A stretch of 64,000 bases of DNA from Palauibacter sp965207805 (GTDB lineage: Bacteria; Gemmatimonadota; Gemmatimonadetes; Palauibacterales; Palauibacteraceae): the NCBI GenBank assembly GCA_965207805.1, contig OZ242312.1:3658001-3722000 (forward strand), in the 5' to 3' direction. The notes beneath the pieces are model-generated. The model did not search any database. It worked only from the letters and a program-made list of their open reading frames with translations, and was not told the DNA's origin. Both the position numbers and the translations under genes were made by a program. This document shows, piece after piece, positions 43,983-52,257 of this stretch. How positions within the stretch are numbered: the stretch's first letter is position 1; the number at the start of each line of letters is the position of its first letter.

Positions 43983-46114
43983 GCGCGCGGAACAGCACCG
44001 GGATAAACGCCGCCTGTGGACGAACAAGGCCGAAGGTCAGGCTCATCACGCTGGCGGCGGGCTTCGCGTTGGGGGCCGGGGCGGTTGAGGCGCAGTCGCA
44101 CGTCACCGTGGACATCGGGGCCCGGGATCCCGCCTTCTCGCCCGACGGGTCGACGATCGCCGTCTCCATCCTGGGGAAGATCTGGACGCTTCCCGCCGAG
44201 GGCGGCACGGCGCGCCAACTCACGGACGGGGCTTCGTGGGACACGCGCCCCGCCTGGTCGCCGGACGGCCGTTTCCTCGCCTACGCGGCGAGATCCCGCC
44301 AGGGGGCCGACATTCTGGTCCGCAACATGGCCACGGGGGGCGTGCGGTTCCTCCATGGCGTCCCGGGGTCGGTCGGGCACATGCAGTTCCATCCGGACGG
44401 AACCCAGCTCTTCTTCGTCGACGACCGCTCGCAGTACGAGGCGCACGTGTGGCGGATCCCGCTCGCGGGCGGCGAGGCGGAGCAGATCACGCACACGCAG
44501 AACTGGCACGAGTGGTCGTTCGCCCTCTCGCCGGACGGGAACCGGATCCTCCTCGAGACGGGGCGCTTCGACGGCACGGACCTGTACGAACTCGATCTGG
44601 AGGAGATGTCGCTCGAACGGATCACCGACACGCCGGAGCGGGAGATGGCCGTGGCGTGGAGTCCGGACGGAACGCGCCGTGCGCACGTGATGACGCACAA
44701 CGGTCAAGACCGGATCGTCGTGTCGATCCAGGGCGAACGGCAGGATTTCCCAAGCGCATTCGACCAGAAGCAGCTCGCGTTCCATCCGTCCGGCGAGTGG
44801 CTGCTCGTCCTCGGCGGGAGGCGGATGCAGCGGCTGGATCTGGCGAGCGGGGAGTTCACTCCGATTCCCTTCGAGGCCCGGTTCGCGATTGCCGACGATC
44901 CCGCCGATGATCTGCTGATCACGAACGTCCGCCTGTTCGACGGCACCGGCGACGAGGCGGTTCCCGCAGCGGCGGTCCTCGTCCGGGACGGGCGGATCGC
45001 CGAAGTGAGGGAGGGAGAAGGCGCGGGGGTGCCGGAGGTCCCGCCCGGAACGGCGGTCATCGACGGAGGCGGCCGCATGCTGCTCCCGGGCCTGATGGAC
45101 AACCACTACCACTACTGGCAGCCCCTCGCCGGCGCCGATCTGCTGGCTGCGGGAGTCACCGCGATCCGCGATCCCGGCTCGGCGATCCAGGACGCGATGG
45201 ACTTCAAGGACGCGGTGCGTCTCGGCGTGCTGGCCGGCCCCGACGTGTACACGGCCGGCCCGCTCATCGATGGCCCCGCCGGCTACCACCCCCTGGTGGA
45301 CGTGAGCATCGAAGACCCCGCCGCCGCCCCGGCGCTCGTCCGCGCGCTGAAGGCGCAGGGCGTCGATCTGCTCAAGGCGTACTTCCTCCTCGACCCGGAT
45401 GTGCTTGCGGCCGTCGTGGCGGAGGCGCGGGTGCAGGGACTCCCGGTCACGGGCCACATCGGGGTCCGCACGAGTTGGCGGCAGGCGATCGAAGCGGGCA
45501 TCAGCGGGTTCAACCACATCCGCGTATGGCGCGACTTCCTCCCGCTTGAGATACAGGTCGACGGGCGGGACATGTCGCTCGACGGCGGACGGAATCCCGT
45601 CGGGCGCATGCAGGCCGACTGGCGGGAGATCGATCCGGAGAGCCCCGAGGTCATGTCTCTCCTCGAACTCATGGCCGAGACGGAGACGGGACTCGATCCC
45701 ACCCTCTACATCCAGGAGATCGAGGACAGCGACCGCTCGCGCTTCTCGCTCGAGGCGTTCCACGCGGCCCGGCAGGCGTACGAGCGCATGGGCGAATTCG
45801 TCCGGCGCGCGGTCGAGGTCGGCGTGCCGCTGCTCGCGGGCACGGACAACGTCGGGTTGTTCAACGAACTCGAAGCGTACGAGAAGGCCGGGGTGCCGAA
45901 CGCCGCCATCCTGCGGGCCGCGACGGCGAACGGCGCGCGCTGGCTCGGAAAGGAGGACGACTTCGGGATCGTGCAACCGGGGCGGCGCGCCCACCTGATC
46001 CTCGTCGATGGCGACCCGCTGACCGACATCGCCGACCTGCGGAACATCAAGCTCGTTGTGAAGGACGGCGTCATCGTCTTCGGCGGCCCCCCGGCCGAGC
46101 CGCTGGTCCCGTGA
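43979..46114 (+). CDS. TolB-like propeller fused to amidohydrolase, exported
   Basis: The 711-residue protein has a signal peptide ending near AVEAQ (about residue 37). A WD40/TolB-type propeller occupies residues 40-310, with repeats such as DPAFSPDGSTIA, RPAWSPDGRFLAY, LSPDGNRILLE and VAWSPDGTRR. An amidohydrolase domain follows from about residue 320 (LFDGTGDEAVPAAAVLVRDG). Metal-site elements are PGLMDNHYHYW (HxH), LLKAYFL (Lys), VTGHIGVR, FNHIRVW and LAGTDNVG. The fusion order is known in exported hydrolases. Starts at ATG 43979 overlapping the previous stop; the next gene starts at its own stop (GTGA), so expression is coupled. Confidence 0.85.
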   Translation: MSARNSTGINAACGRTRPKVRLITLAAGFALGAGAVEAQSHVTVDIGARDPAFSPDGSTIAVSILGKIWTLPAEGGTARQLTDGASWDTRPAWSPDGRFLAYAARSRQGADILVRNMATGGVRFLHGVPGSVGHMQFHPDGTQLFFVDDRSQYEAHVWRIPLAGGEAEQITHTQNWHEWSFALSPDGNRILLETGRFDGTDLYELDLEEMSLERITDTPEREMAVAWSPDGTRRAHVMTHNGQDRIVVSIQGERQDFPSAFDQKQLAFHPSGEWLLVLGGRRMQRLDLASGEFTPIPFEARFAIADDPADDLLITNVRLFDGTGDEAVPAAAVLVRDGRIAEVREGEGAGVPEVPPGTAVIDGGGRMLLPGLMDNHYHYWQPLAGADLLAAGVTAIRDPGSAIQDAMDFKDAVRLGVLAGPDVYTAGPLIDGPAGYHPLVDVSIEDPAAAPALVRALKAQGVDLLKAYFLLDPDVLAAVVAEARVQGLPVTGHIGVRTSWRQAIEAGISGFNHIRVWRDFLPLEIQVDGRDMSLDGGRNPVGRMQADWREIDPESPEVMSLLELMAETETGLDPTLYIQEIEDSDRSRFSLEAFHAARQAYERMGEFVRRAVEVGVPLLAGTDNVGLFNELEAYEKAGVPNAAILRAATANGARWLGKEDDFGIVQPGRRAHLILVDGDPLTDIADLRNIKLVVKDGVIVFGGPPAEPLVP

Positions 46115-46875
46115 TCGACCCCGTCGCAACGGGCGCCGTCGAGGCGGTGACGCTCGCGGCGCTGCAGGTCGAGCCGGCGGGCGGGCTCCTCCCGGCGCTC
46201 TCCGACAACCCGATCCTCGCGCTCGGCGTCCTCTTCGCGGCGGGCGTGCTCACGAGCACGAACCCGTGCATCTGGCCGATGATCCCGATCACGTTTTCGG
46301 TCATATCGGGCACGGCGGGCGAGGGTCAATCGCGAAAGCGCACCATCGGCCTGACGCTCACCTACGCCCTGGGACTGGCGCTCCTCTATTCGCTGCTCGG
46401 CGTCATCGCCGGGCTCAGCGGCACCGTGCTGGGGTCGATCGGGGCGAGCTTCTGGGCGCTGTTCGCGACCGGGAACCTCCTTCTCTTCTTCTCCCTGTTC
46501 ATGCTCGATGTCTTTCCCGTCCCGGTGCCGAAGCGGCTCCTCGCGTGGGCGGGCAGCCGGGGGGGCGGATCCTACCGCGCCGTGTTCCTTCTGGGGGCGA
46601 CTTCGGGCATCGTGGCGGCGCCGTGCGGAGCGCCCGCCTTCGCCGTCGTCCTGACCTGGGTTGTCGCCCAGCAGGCGGGCCTCATGGGCTTCGTCTACCT
46701 GTTCACGTTCTCCATCGGCATGACCGCCGTGCTCATCGCGGTGGGACTGTTCTCGGGCACGCTTGCCGTGCTGCCGAAGTCCGGGACGTGGATGATCTGG
46801 ATGAAACGGGCCGCGGCCGTCATCATGATCGGGATGGCGCAGTTCTACCTCATCCGGGCGGGATATTTTCTGTGA
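46111..46875 (+). CDS. ccdA: CcdA/DsbD-type membrane electron carrier
   Basis: The 254-residue protein is a CcdA-like (DsbD transmembrane domain) electron carrier with about six hydrophobic helices. The two redox cysteines are in TSTNPCIWP and AAPCGAPAF, each next to proline as in the family. It would move electrons from cytoplasmic thioredoxin to periplasmic thiol proteins, for example for cytochrome c maturation. Start is GTG 46111, overlapping the previous stop (GTGA); its own stop likewise overlaps the following thioredoxin-like start at 46872, an obvious functional partner. Nearby heme proteins (31350, 39630) provide possible clients. Confidence 0.88.
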   Translation: MIDPVATGAVEAVTLAALQVEPAGGLLPALSDNPILALGVLFAAGVLTSTNPCIWPMIPITFSVISGTAGEGQSRKRTIGLTLTYALGLALLYSLLGVIAGLSGTVLGSIGASFWALFATGNLLLFFSLFMLDVFPVPVPKRLLAWAGSRGGGSYRAVFLLGATSGIVAAPCGAPAFAVVLTWVVAQQAGLMGFVYLFTFSIGMTAVLIAVGLFSGTLAVLPKSGTWMIWMKRAAAVIMIGMAQFYLIRAGYFL

Positions 46876-47468
46876 TCTTCGAATCTGCGAATCTTGAATT
46901 CAGGCGGATCGCCTTGACCGCGATCGTCACGTTGGCCGCGCTCGCCCTGGCGGCGCCTCTCCACGCGCAGGCGGGTGCGGGGCAGGTGAGCCTCGCTGCC
47001 GGCACGCAGGGTCCGGACGCCACGCTGCAGGATCTGGACGGCAACGAGGTCCAACTTCTCGACTACGCGGACGGCAAGCCCGCGCTGTTCGAGTTCTGGG
47101 CCGCGTGGTGCGAGCAATGCGAGGGGCTGCAGCCCGAGATCGACCGGGTGCAGGCGGACTTCGGCGACCGGGTCAACATCGTCGCCGTGGCCGTGGCTGT
47201 GGCCCAGTCGCTGCGCCGCGTCAGGCGCCACGCGGAGGCGCACGGGGCGGAATACCCCTATCTGTGGGATGCGGATGGCGCCGCGGTGCGCGCCTACTCG
47301 GCGACCACGACCTCGATCGTCGTGATCCTCGATGCGGAAGGGAAGGTGGCCTACACCGGCGTCGGCCCCGACCAGGATCTCGTCGGGGCCGTCACCGGAA
47401 TACTCGCTGCCGATGCTGCGACGGGTTCCGCTACGGGTCCACAGGCTCCGGCGTCACCTCGTCGATGA
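46872..47468 (+). CDS. TlpA-like periplasmic thioredoxin
   Basis: The 198-residue product has a signal-type helix (ALTAIVTLAALALAAPLHAQ) and a thioredoxin fold with the redox site FWAAWCEQC at about residues 76-84. It would be reduced by the CcdA protein encoded just upstream, with which it overlaps (GTG start in GTGA). TlpA/ResA-type proteins reduce apocytochrome or other periplasmic thiols. The tail after residue 180 is low complexity. The 3' end overlaps the convergent peroxiredoxin-like gene by 38 bases. It is a reasonable reductant for that gene's product, but this is inferred from context. Confidence 0.88.
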   Translation: MIFESANLEFRRIALTAIVTLAALALAAPLHAQAGAGQVSLAAGTQGPDATLQDLDGNEVQLLDYADGKPALFEFWAAWCEQCEGLQPEIDRVQADFGDRVNIVAVAVAVAQSLRRVRRHAEAHGAEYPYLWDADGAAVRAYSATTTSIVVILDAEGKVAYTGVGPDQDLVGAVTGILAADAATGSATGPQAPASPRR

Positions 47469-48027
47469 TGGCGGCCAACTCGTCGTAGGCGGCGGGGTCG
47501 ACCTGGTTGAAGCTCGGGATCACGCCCGCCACGCGGCCGTCGGGTCCCACCACGATCACGGCGCGGCTGTCCACCGCGTTGCTTTCCCTCAGGCCTCCGC
47601 CGAAGTCAACGTAGGTCCCCCCTTCGTTGCCCGCGTCGCTCGCGAACAGGAAGGGGAAGTCCTCGTCCTTGAGCCATGACGCGAGTTCGTCGACCGGGTC
47701 GTTCGAGATGCCGACGAGGACCACGTTCCGGCCCTCGTTGAACAGACTTGCGTACTGATCACGGTACGCTCTCATCTGAACCGTTCAGCCACGCGTCCTG
47801 ACTCTGAAGAAGAAGGCGAGGACGACGGTCTCGCCCCGGTAGTCGCTGAGGCGGATCGGGTTCTCGAGCGCCCCGTACCGCGTCGCCCCCGGCAGCGCGA
47901 AGTCCGGCGCCATCTCGCCCACGGCAAGCAGCTGCGAGTCCTGCGCGCTCACCGGGGCCGCGCCTCCGATGGCGAGCGTTCCGGCCAGGCCCAGCGCGAG
48001 GGCCGCGGCCAGGACAAGTCTCCGCAT
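47431..48027 (-). CDS. Exported peroxiredoxin-like selenoprotein (TGA at peroxidatic position)
   Basis: One continuous reading frame of 199 codons is interrupted only by TGA at 47785-47787, codon 81. The N-terminal part has a signal peptide (ending VSAQ near residue 29) and the AhpC/TSA start APDFALPG and VVLAFFFRVRTRG; right after the TGA the frame continues TVQMRAYRDQY with VVLVGISND, SRAVIVVGPDGR and PAAYDELA. The alignment to TxGC of bacterioferritin-comigratory-type Prx places the TGA exactly on the catalytic Cys. The product has no cysteine at all. AAGGA lies 8 bases before the ATG. I read the TGA as selenocysteine, given the hairpin at 47743-47778; a mutated Cys codon or sequence error is the alternative. 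Confidence 0.85.
47743..47778 (-). other. Candidate bacterial SECIS hairpin
   Basis: In the minus-strand mRNA, a perfect 6-bp stem (GCGUAC, 47769-47764, with GUACGC, 47755-47750) holds an 8-nt loop (CGUGAUCA). The loop begins 21 nt after the UGA, and its second base is G. A lower 4-bp stem (CAGA with UCUG) extends it across a small internal loop. As I recall the published bacterial rules, the apical loop is 3-14 nt, lies 16-37 nt from UGA and has G in the first two loop positions; all are met. SelB binding would be needed for decoding. Confidence 0.75.
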
Positions 48028-48159
48028 GTCTCGGTCCTTTCGTGCGGGTGGAAAACAGGTGGAAGAACCATGCCGAAGGGTGGCGCGCCCTCCGCGTTCG
48101 CGCCAGAGTTGAGCAACGGTTCAAGTCCGATTCCGACCCTGCCCTCAAGGAGGCGCCTC

Positions 48160-49635
48160 ATGATCCGTCAGCCCCGAGGCCGTCCATGGCGTCGTGCCAT
48201 CGCCTTCGTCGTCGCCGTCGTTCTCCTGACCCCGGTGGCCGGGTGCGCCCAGGGGAACGGCGATCCCGTGAACGACCCCCGCTTCGAGCAGGCGGTGGCG
48301 CTGTTCGAGGCCTGGCTCGACGCGAAGATGGCGTACGAGAAGATCCCCGGCGTGTCCGCCGCGCTCGTGCACGACCAGGACCTCGTGTGGGCGCAGGGCT
48401 ACGGGTACGCCCACCGCGAGACGGAGGTCCCGGCCACCCCGTCGACGATGTATTCGGTGTGCTCGATCTCGAAGCTCTTCACCTCCATCGGCGTGATGCA
48501 GCAGCGGGATGAGGGCAAACTGGACCTCGATGATCCCGTCTCCACGCACCTTCCGTGGTACGACCTCGAGCAGGTGTACCCGGACGGTCCGAACGTGAGC
48601 GTGGAGGGGATCCTCACCCACTCCTCGGGACTCCCGCGCGAGTCGGCGCACCCCTACTGGACGGGCCCGGATCACCCCTTCCCGACGCGGGACGAGATCA
48701 ACGAGGGGCTCTCCGGGCAGGAAACGCTCTATCCCGGCCGCCGCTACTTCCAGTACTCGAACCTGGGGATGGCGCTGGCGGGGCAGCTCGTCGAACAGGC
48801 CTCCGGGATGGGGTACGACGATTACATCCGGAGCCGGATCCTGGAACCGCTGGGGATGTCGGACACGTACCCCGACATTCCCGTCGAGCACCGGGGCGGC
48901 CGCTACGCCACCGGATATTCGCGGCTCGAGCGGGACGGCCGGCGGGCCGAGGCCCCCTTCTTCCAGGCGCTGGGAATGGCGTCCGCGGCCGGGTTCGCCT
49001 CCACCGTGGAGGACCTCGCCCGCCTCGCCTCGTGGCAGTTCCGCCTGCTGGAGAACGGGGGGACGGAGATTCTCGACGCGAACACGCTGAGGGAGATGCA
49101 CCGCGTGCACTGGGTCGACCCCGACTTCGACACGATGTGGGGACTCGGCTTCGCGGTCTCGCGGCGCGACGGGGAGCGCGCGGTGGGCCACGGCGGGAGC
49201 TGCCCGGGCTTCCGCTCGACCTTCCAGATCCTTCCGTCGAAGAAGCTGGCGGGCGTCGTGATGATGAACGCCCTCGCCAATCCCACCGACGTGTGGACGA
49301 AGATGATGGCGACGCTCGGGGCGGCCTTCGAGGAGGCCCAGAGCGACCCGGGCGGCGGGACCGCGCGCCCGGCGGCCCTGGCGGAGTACGAGGGACTGTA
49401 CCAGTCCACGTGGGGAGAGACGGTCATCCTCCGGTGGGACGATGGTCTCGCGGCGCTCGGCGTGCCCTCGAACGATCCCGTTGAGGGCATGACGAAGCTG
49501 CGGCACGAGGGCGGCGATACGTTCCGGCGTATGCGGGACGATGGCGAGCCGGGAGAGGCGTACATCTTCCACCGTGAGGACGGCGCCATCGCCCGGTACA
49601 GCGTGCACGGCAACTTCTCCAACAAGGTCCGGTAG
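48160..49635 (+). CDS. Serine beta-lactamase-fold hydrolase, lipoprotein
   Basis: The 491-residue protein is a lipoprotein (lipobox PVAGC, Cys29) with a beta-lactamase/class C-like transpeptidase fold. The catalytic SISK (SxxK) follows YSVCSISKLF, the tyrosine motif is YSNLG, and GHGGSCPGF stands for the third (HxG) element. The C-terminal 130 residues form an extra domain. Such proteins include esterases, D-aminopeptidases and penicillin-binding relatives; the substrate is unknown. The start 48160 has AAGGAGG upstream and begins the signal. It is divergent from the selenoprotein gene; a PLP aminotransferase follows after 6 bases. Confidence 0.87.
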   Translation: MIRQPRGRPWRRAIAFVVAVVLLTPVAGCAQGNGDPVNDPRFEQAVALFEAWLDAKMAYEKIPGVSAALVHDQDLVWAQGYGYAHRETEVPATPSTMYSVCSISKLFTSIGVMQQRDEGKLDLDDPVSTHLPWYDLEQVYPDGPNVSVEGILTHSSGLPRESAHPYWTGPDHPFPTRDEINEGLSGQETLYPGRRYFQYSNLGMALAGQLVEQASGMGYDDYIRSRILEPLGMSDTYPDIPVEHRGGRYATGYSRLERDGRRAEAPFFQALGMASAAGFASTVEDLARLASWQFRLLENGGTEILDANTLREMHRVHWVDPDFDTMWGLGFAVSRRDGERAVGHGGSCPGFRSTFQILPSKKLAGVVMMNALANPTDVWTKMMATLGAAFEEAQSDPGGGTARPAALAEYEGLYQSTWGETVILRWDDGLAALGVPSNDPVEGMTKLRHEGGDTFRRMRDDGEPGEAYIFHREDGAIARYSVHGNFSNKVR

Positions 49636-49641
49636 CGGCCG

Positions 49642-50901
49642 ATGACGACGGCGACGACAACTCTTTCCGGTTCTTCCGGCAGTCTCATACCGGAAGCGGC
49701 GACGCGCGAGGGCAACGACCCGATCTTCGCCCTACACGGGGAGGCGGTGCGCCGGGCGGCGGCGGGCGAGTCGATCCTGAACTCGACGCTCGGGGCGCTG
49801 ATGAACGATGACGGAACTCTCGCGGTGATGCCCGCTGCGGCCGAGGCGCTGGGGCGCGTGCCGCACGCGCGCGCCGCCGGCTATGCGCCGATCTCGGGAG
49901 ACCCTCCGTACCTGGCCGCGGTGATCGCGGACCTGTGCGGGGAGGGCCGCCTCGCCGAGCAGGCGGTCGCCGTCGCCACGCCGGGAAGCACCGGGGCGAT
50001 CCACCACGCGATCCTGAACTTCCTCGAGCCCGGACAGGCGGCGCTCACGCCCAGCTACTACTGGGGCCCGTACCACACGATCTCGACCCATTCGGGACGC
50101 GCGGTCGAGACCTTCAACATGTTCGACGCCGGGATCCGCCTCGATGTCGAGGCCTTCCGGGCGGGACTCGAAGGCCAGATCGAGCGGCAGGGGCGGTCGC
50201 TCGTCCTCTTCAACTTCCCCTGCAACAACCCCACGGGCTATTCGCTCGACGAGTCGGAGTGGGAGGCCGTGGCGGAGATCGTGCGGGAAGTCGGCCGGCG
50301 GGGTCCTGTCGCGTTCCTCCTCGACCACGCGTACGCGAAGTTCGGCGACGAGGGGTCGAACGGCTGGGTCGCCCACCTCCCGCGGATGATGGAGTCCGCG
50401 ACGGTGCTCGTGGGCTGGACCGTGTCGAAGTCGTTCGCCCTCTACGGCGCGCGGGTGGGGGCGCTCGTGGCGCTCCACCGGGAGGCGGAGGAGCGGCAGC
50501 GGATCTCGAACGCGCTCGGCTTCTCGTGCCGGGCCACGTGGTCGAACTGCAACCACCTCGGACTGCTCGGCGCCACCGAACTCCTCACGGATCCGGATCT
50601 GCGCCGGCGCACGGACGAGGAGCGCGCAGGGATGATCCGCCTCCTCAACGAGCGCGTCGCGGTCTTCAACGAACTGGCGGGGAGGGCGGGGCTGTCCTAC
50701 CCCCGCTACGAGGGCGGCTTTTTCGTCTCGGTGTTCACGCCCGACGCGGAGGTGACGGCCGCAACCATGCGGGAGGCGGGGGTGTACGTGGTCCCGATGG
50801 AGGGTGCGGTGCGGATCGCGCTGTGCGCCACGCCGGCGCACTCGATTCCCCGGCTCGTCGACGCGCTGGCCGAGGGCATCGCGACGGCCCGCGCCGCCTG
50901 A
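49642..50901 (+). CDS. Class I/II PLP aminotransferase
   Basis: The 419-residue enzyme is a fold-type I aminotransferase with NFPCNNPTGYS (substrate and PLP-ring binding), LLDHAYAKFGD (Asp binding the PLP nitrogen) and the Schiff-base lysine in TVSKSFALYGARVG. It resembles aspartate/aromatic aminotransferases, so transfer between an aromatic or other amino acid and 2-oxoglutarate is likely, but the specificity is not readable. It has no signal peptide. It starts 6 bases after the serine hydrolase, and a rhodanese lipoprotein starts 43 bases downstream. Confidence 0.87.
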   Translation: MTTATTTLSGSSGSLIPEAATREGNDPIFALHGEAVRRAAAGESILNSTLGALMNDDGTLAVMPAAAEALGRVPHARAAGYAPISGDPPYLAAVIADLCGEGRLAEQAVAVATPGSTGAIHHAILNFLEPGQAALTPSYYWGPYHTISTHSGRAVETFNMFDAGIRLDVEAFRAGLEGQIERQGRSLVLFNFPCNNPTGYSLDESEWEAVAEIVREVGRRGPVAFLLDHAYAKFGDEGSNGWVAHLPRMMESATVLVGWTVSKSFALYGARVGALVALHREAEERQRISNALGFSCRATWSNCNHLGLLGATELLTDPDLRRRTDEERAGMIRLLNERVAVFNELAGRAGLSYPRYEGGFFVSVFTPDAEVTAATMREAGVYVVPMEGAVRIALCATPAHSIPRLVDALAEGIATARAA

Positions 50902-50944
50902 ACGGCCCGTCCCGGAGAAAAACGATCTGTCCGTGAGAGAGAAG

Positions 50945-51490
50945 ATGGAACGATACAAGGCAGTTCCGGTTCTGGCGCCGGCCCTTCTGGCTCTGGCGCC
51001 GGCTCTCGCACTCGTCGCCGCCACCGGTTGTACCGGCCAGGCCGCGCTGACGGACGAGGAGAAGCTCGCGCGCGTAGAGGAGATGGTGGCGGAAGTCGAA
51101 CGGCGCTTTCCAGAGGTGGAAGCCGTCTCCGTGGAAGAAGTGGGGCGGCTGCTCGAGACCGGAAGCGTCGTGCTCGTCGACGCCCGGGCGCCCGGCGAGC
51201 GCGAGGTCTCCTGGATTCCCGGGTCCATCACCTCCGAGGAGTTCGAACAGGATCCGAATCTGTACGCGGACGTGACCGTCGTGGCGTACTGCACGATCGG
51301 GCACCGGAGTTCGGAGTACGCGAAGCGTCAGAACGAGCAGGGCCGGCGCGTCCTCAACCTGCGCGGGAGCCTGCTCTCGTGGACCCACGCCGGCGCGCCG
51401 CTCGTAGGCCCGGACGGACCGACGAACCGCCTCCACGTCTACGGCGAAACCTGGGACCTTGCCCCGGCCCGCTTCGAAACGACCTGGTAG
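50945..51490 (+). CDS. Rhodanese-domain lipoprotein
   Basis: The 181-residue protein has a lipoprotein signal (VAATGC, Cys29) and one rhodanese domain with VLVDARAPGERE and active loop VAYCTIGHRSS (CTIGHR, six residues; Cys about 119). It would be anchored in the periplasm and transfer sulfane sulfur. It is the second exported rhodanese in the window (the other at 16258). The ATG at 50945 follows a purine-rich stretch; GTG 50933 is an alternative. It lies 43 bases after the aminotransferase on the same strand. Confidence 0.85.
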   Translation: MERYKAVPVLAPALLALAPALALVAATGCTGQAALTDEEKLARVEEMVAEVERRFPEVEAVSVEEVGRLLETGSVVLVDARAPGEREVSWIPGSITSEEFEQDPNLYADVTVVAYCTIGHRSSEYAKRQNEQGRRVLNLRGSLLSWTHAGAPLVGPDGPTNRLHVYGETWDLAPARFETTW

Positions 51491-51494
51491 GATC

Positions 51495-51524
51495 GGCGGC
51501 CAGGTAGCTGCGTCTCCGGCCGCC
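51495..51524. terminator. Hairpin between convergent genes
   Basis: A 7-bp inverted repeat (GGCGGCC / GGCCGCC) with a 16-nt loop lies 5 bases after the rhodanese stop and before the convergent Uma2 gene. No T tract follows, so termination is a guess. Confidence 0.35.
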
Positions 51525-51551
51525 TGACCCGCCTCCTGACCCGCAACCTCG

Positions 51552-52136
51552 TCAGCCGGGGGGCTCGCCGAACCCCGGGGCGAAGATGGCGGAGAGGTCG
51601 ATCATGCCGACCTGCGTGTCGCCGAGGCGGACGGGGAGCTGGCGACTGAAGCGCTCGGGCCTGAGGCTCACGTCCGGTTCCGCTCCGGTTCCGGAGCCGA
51701 AGCGGTACACGTCGACCCGGTGCTCGGCGAGGTCCACGATCCAGTATTCGCGCACGCCCTGGCGCTCGTAGAGCCGCCGCTTCACGCCGCGGTCGCGCTT
51801 GGCGGTGGAGGGCGAGAGGACCTCCACGACGAGGTCGGGCGTCCCCACGAGTCCCGCCTCCTCGACGATGTGGCGCCGCTCGTTGGACACGAAGAGGATG
51901 TCCGGCTGGACGCCTTCGCCGGTGGCGGGGAACTCGACGCCGGGAGTGGGCACAACCTCACCGTGTCCGGGACCCTCCAACAACTCGGACAGCCTTATCA
52001 GGAGCCGCGCGCTGACCACCTGGTGTCGCCACTTGGGAGCGGCGGTCACGTGCAGGACCCCGCCGATCGCCTCGTAGCGGTTGCCGTCGTTGGGCATCCG
52101 CTGCGCGTCCCGCCAAGTGACTTCGGTAAGTTGCAT
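51552..52136 (-). CDS. Uma2 family (DUF820) endonuclease-fold protein
   Basis: The 194-residue product matches the Uma2 family, a PD-(D/E)XK nuclease-like fold. Visible are GEGVQPDILFVS (the P-D catalytic strand), TPDLVVEVLSPST (ExK-like strand) and REYWIVD. Despite the name, biochemical activity of the family is poorly known; it is often amplified in Cyanobacteria and Chloroflexi and sometimes in mobile or defence regions. The start at 52136 is chosen because the family begins there (MQLTEVTWRDA), although the frame extends to 52205. It is a single gene between two convergent or divergent units. Confidence 0.82.
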   Translation of the reverse strand: MQLTEVTWRDAQRMPNDGNRYEAIGGVLHVTAAPKWRHQVVSARLLIRLSELLEGPGHGEVVPTPGVEFPATGEGVQPDILFVSNERRHIVEEAGLVGTPDLVVEVLSPSTAKRDRGVKRRLYERQGVREYWIVDLAEHRVDVYRFGSGTGAEPDVSLRPERFSRQLPVRLGDTQVGMIDLSAIFAPGFGEPPG

Positions 52137-52257
52137 GGTTCGCACATCATAGCTCCGCGCTCGGATCGGCTCCAACCCTGAGCCGATGATGCGCGGGGCC
52201 ATCAACGCCCCCTTAACCGCCTCGTACTCGTCGACGCCCGGGCGCGGCGCGGGCAGG

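Noticed and set aside
47785..47787. Plain nonsense mutation or pseudogene
   Set aside because: The rest of the gene is intact, the TGA is exactly at the Cys site and a hairpin of correct geometry follows. It cannot be fully excluded without Sec machinery data.
47785..48027. Two separate short genes (47431-47775 and 47785-48027)
   Set aside because: They share one frame and together make one peroxiredoxin; the only break is the TGA at the catalytic codon.
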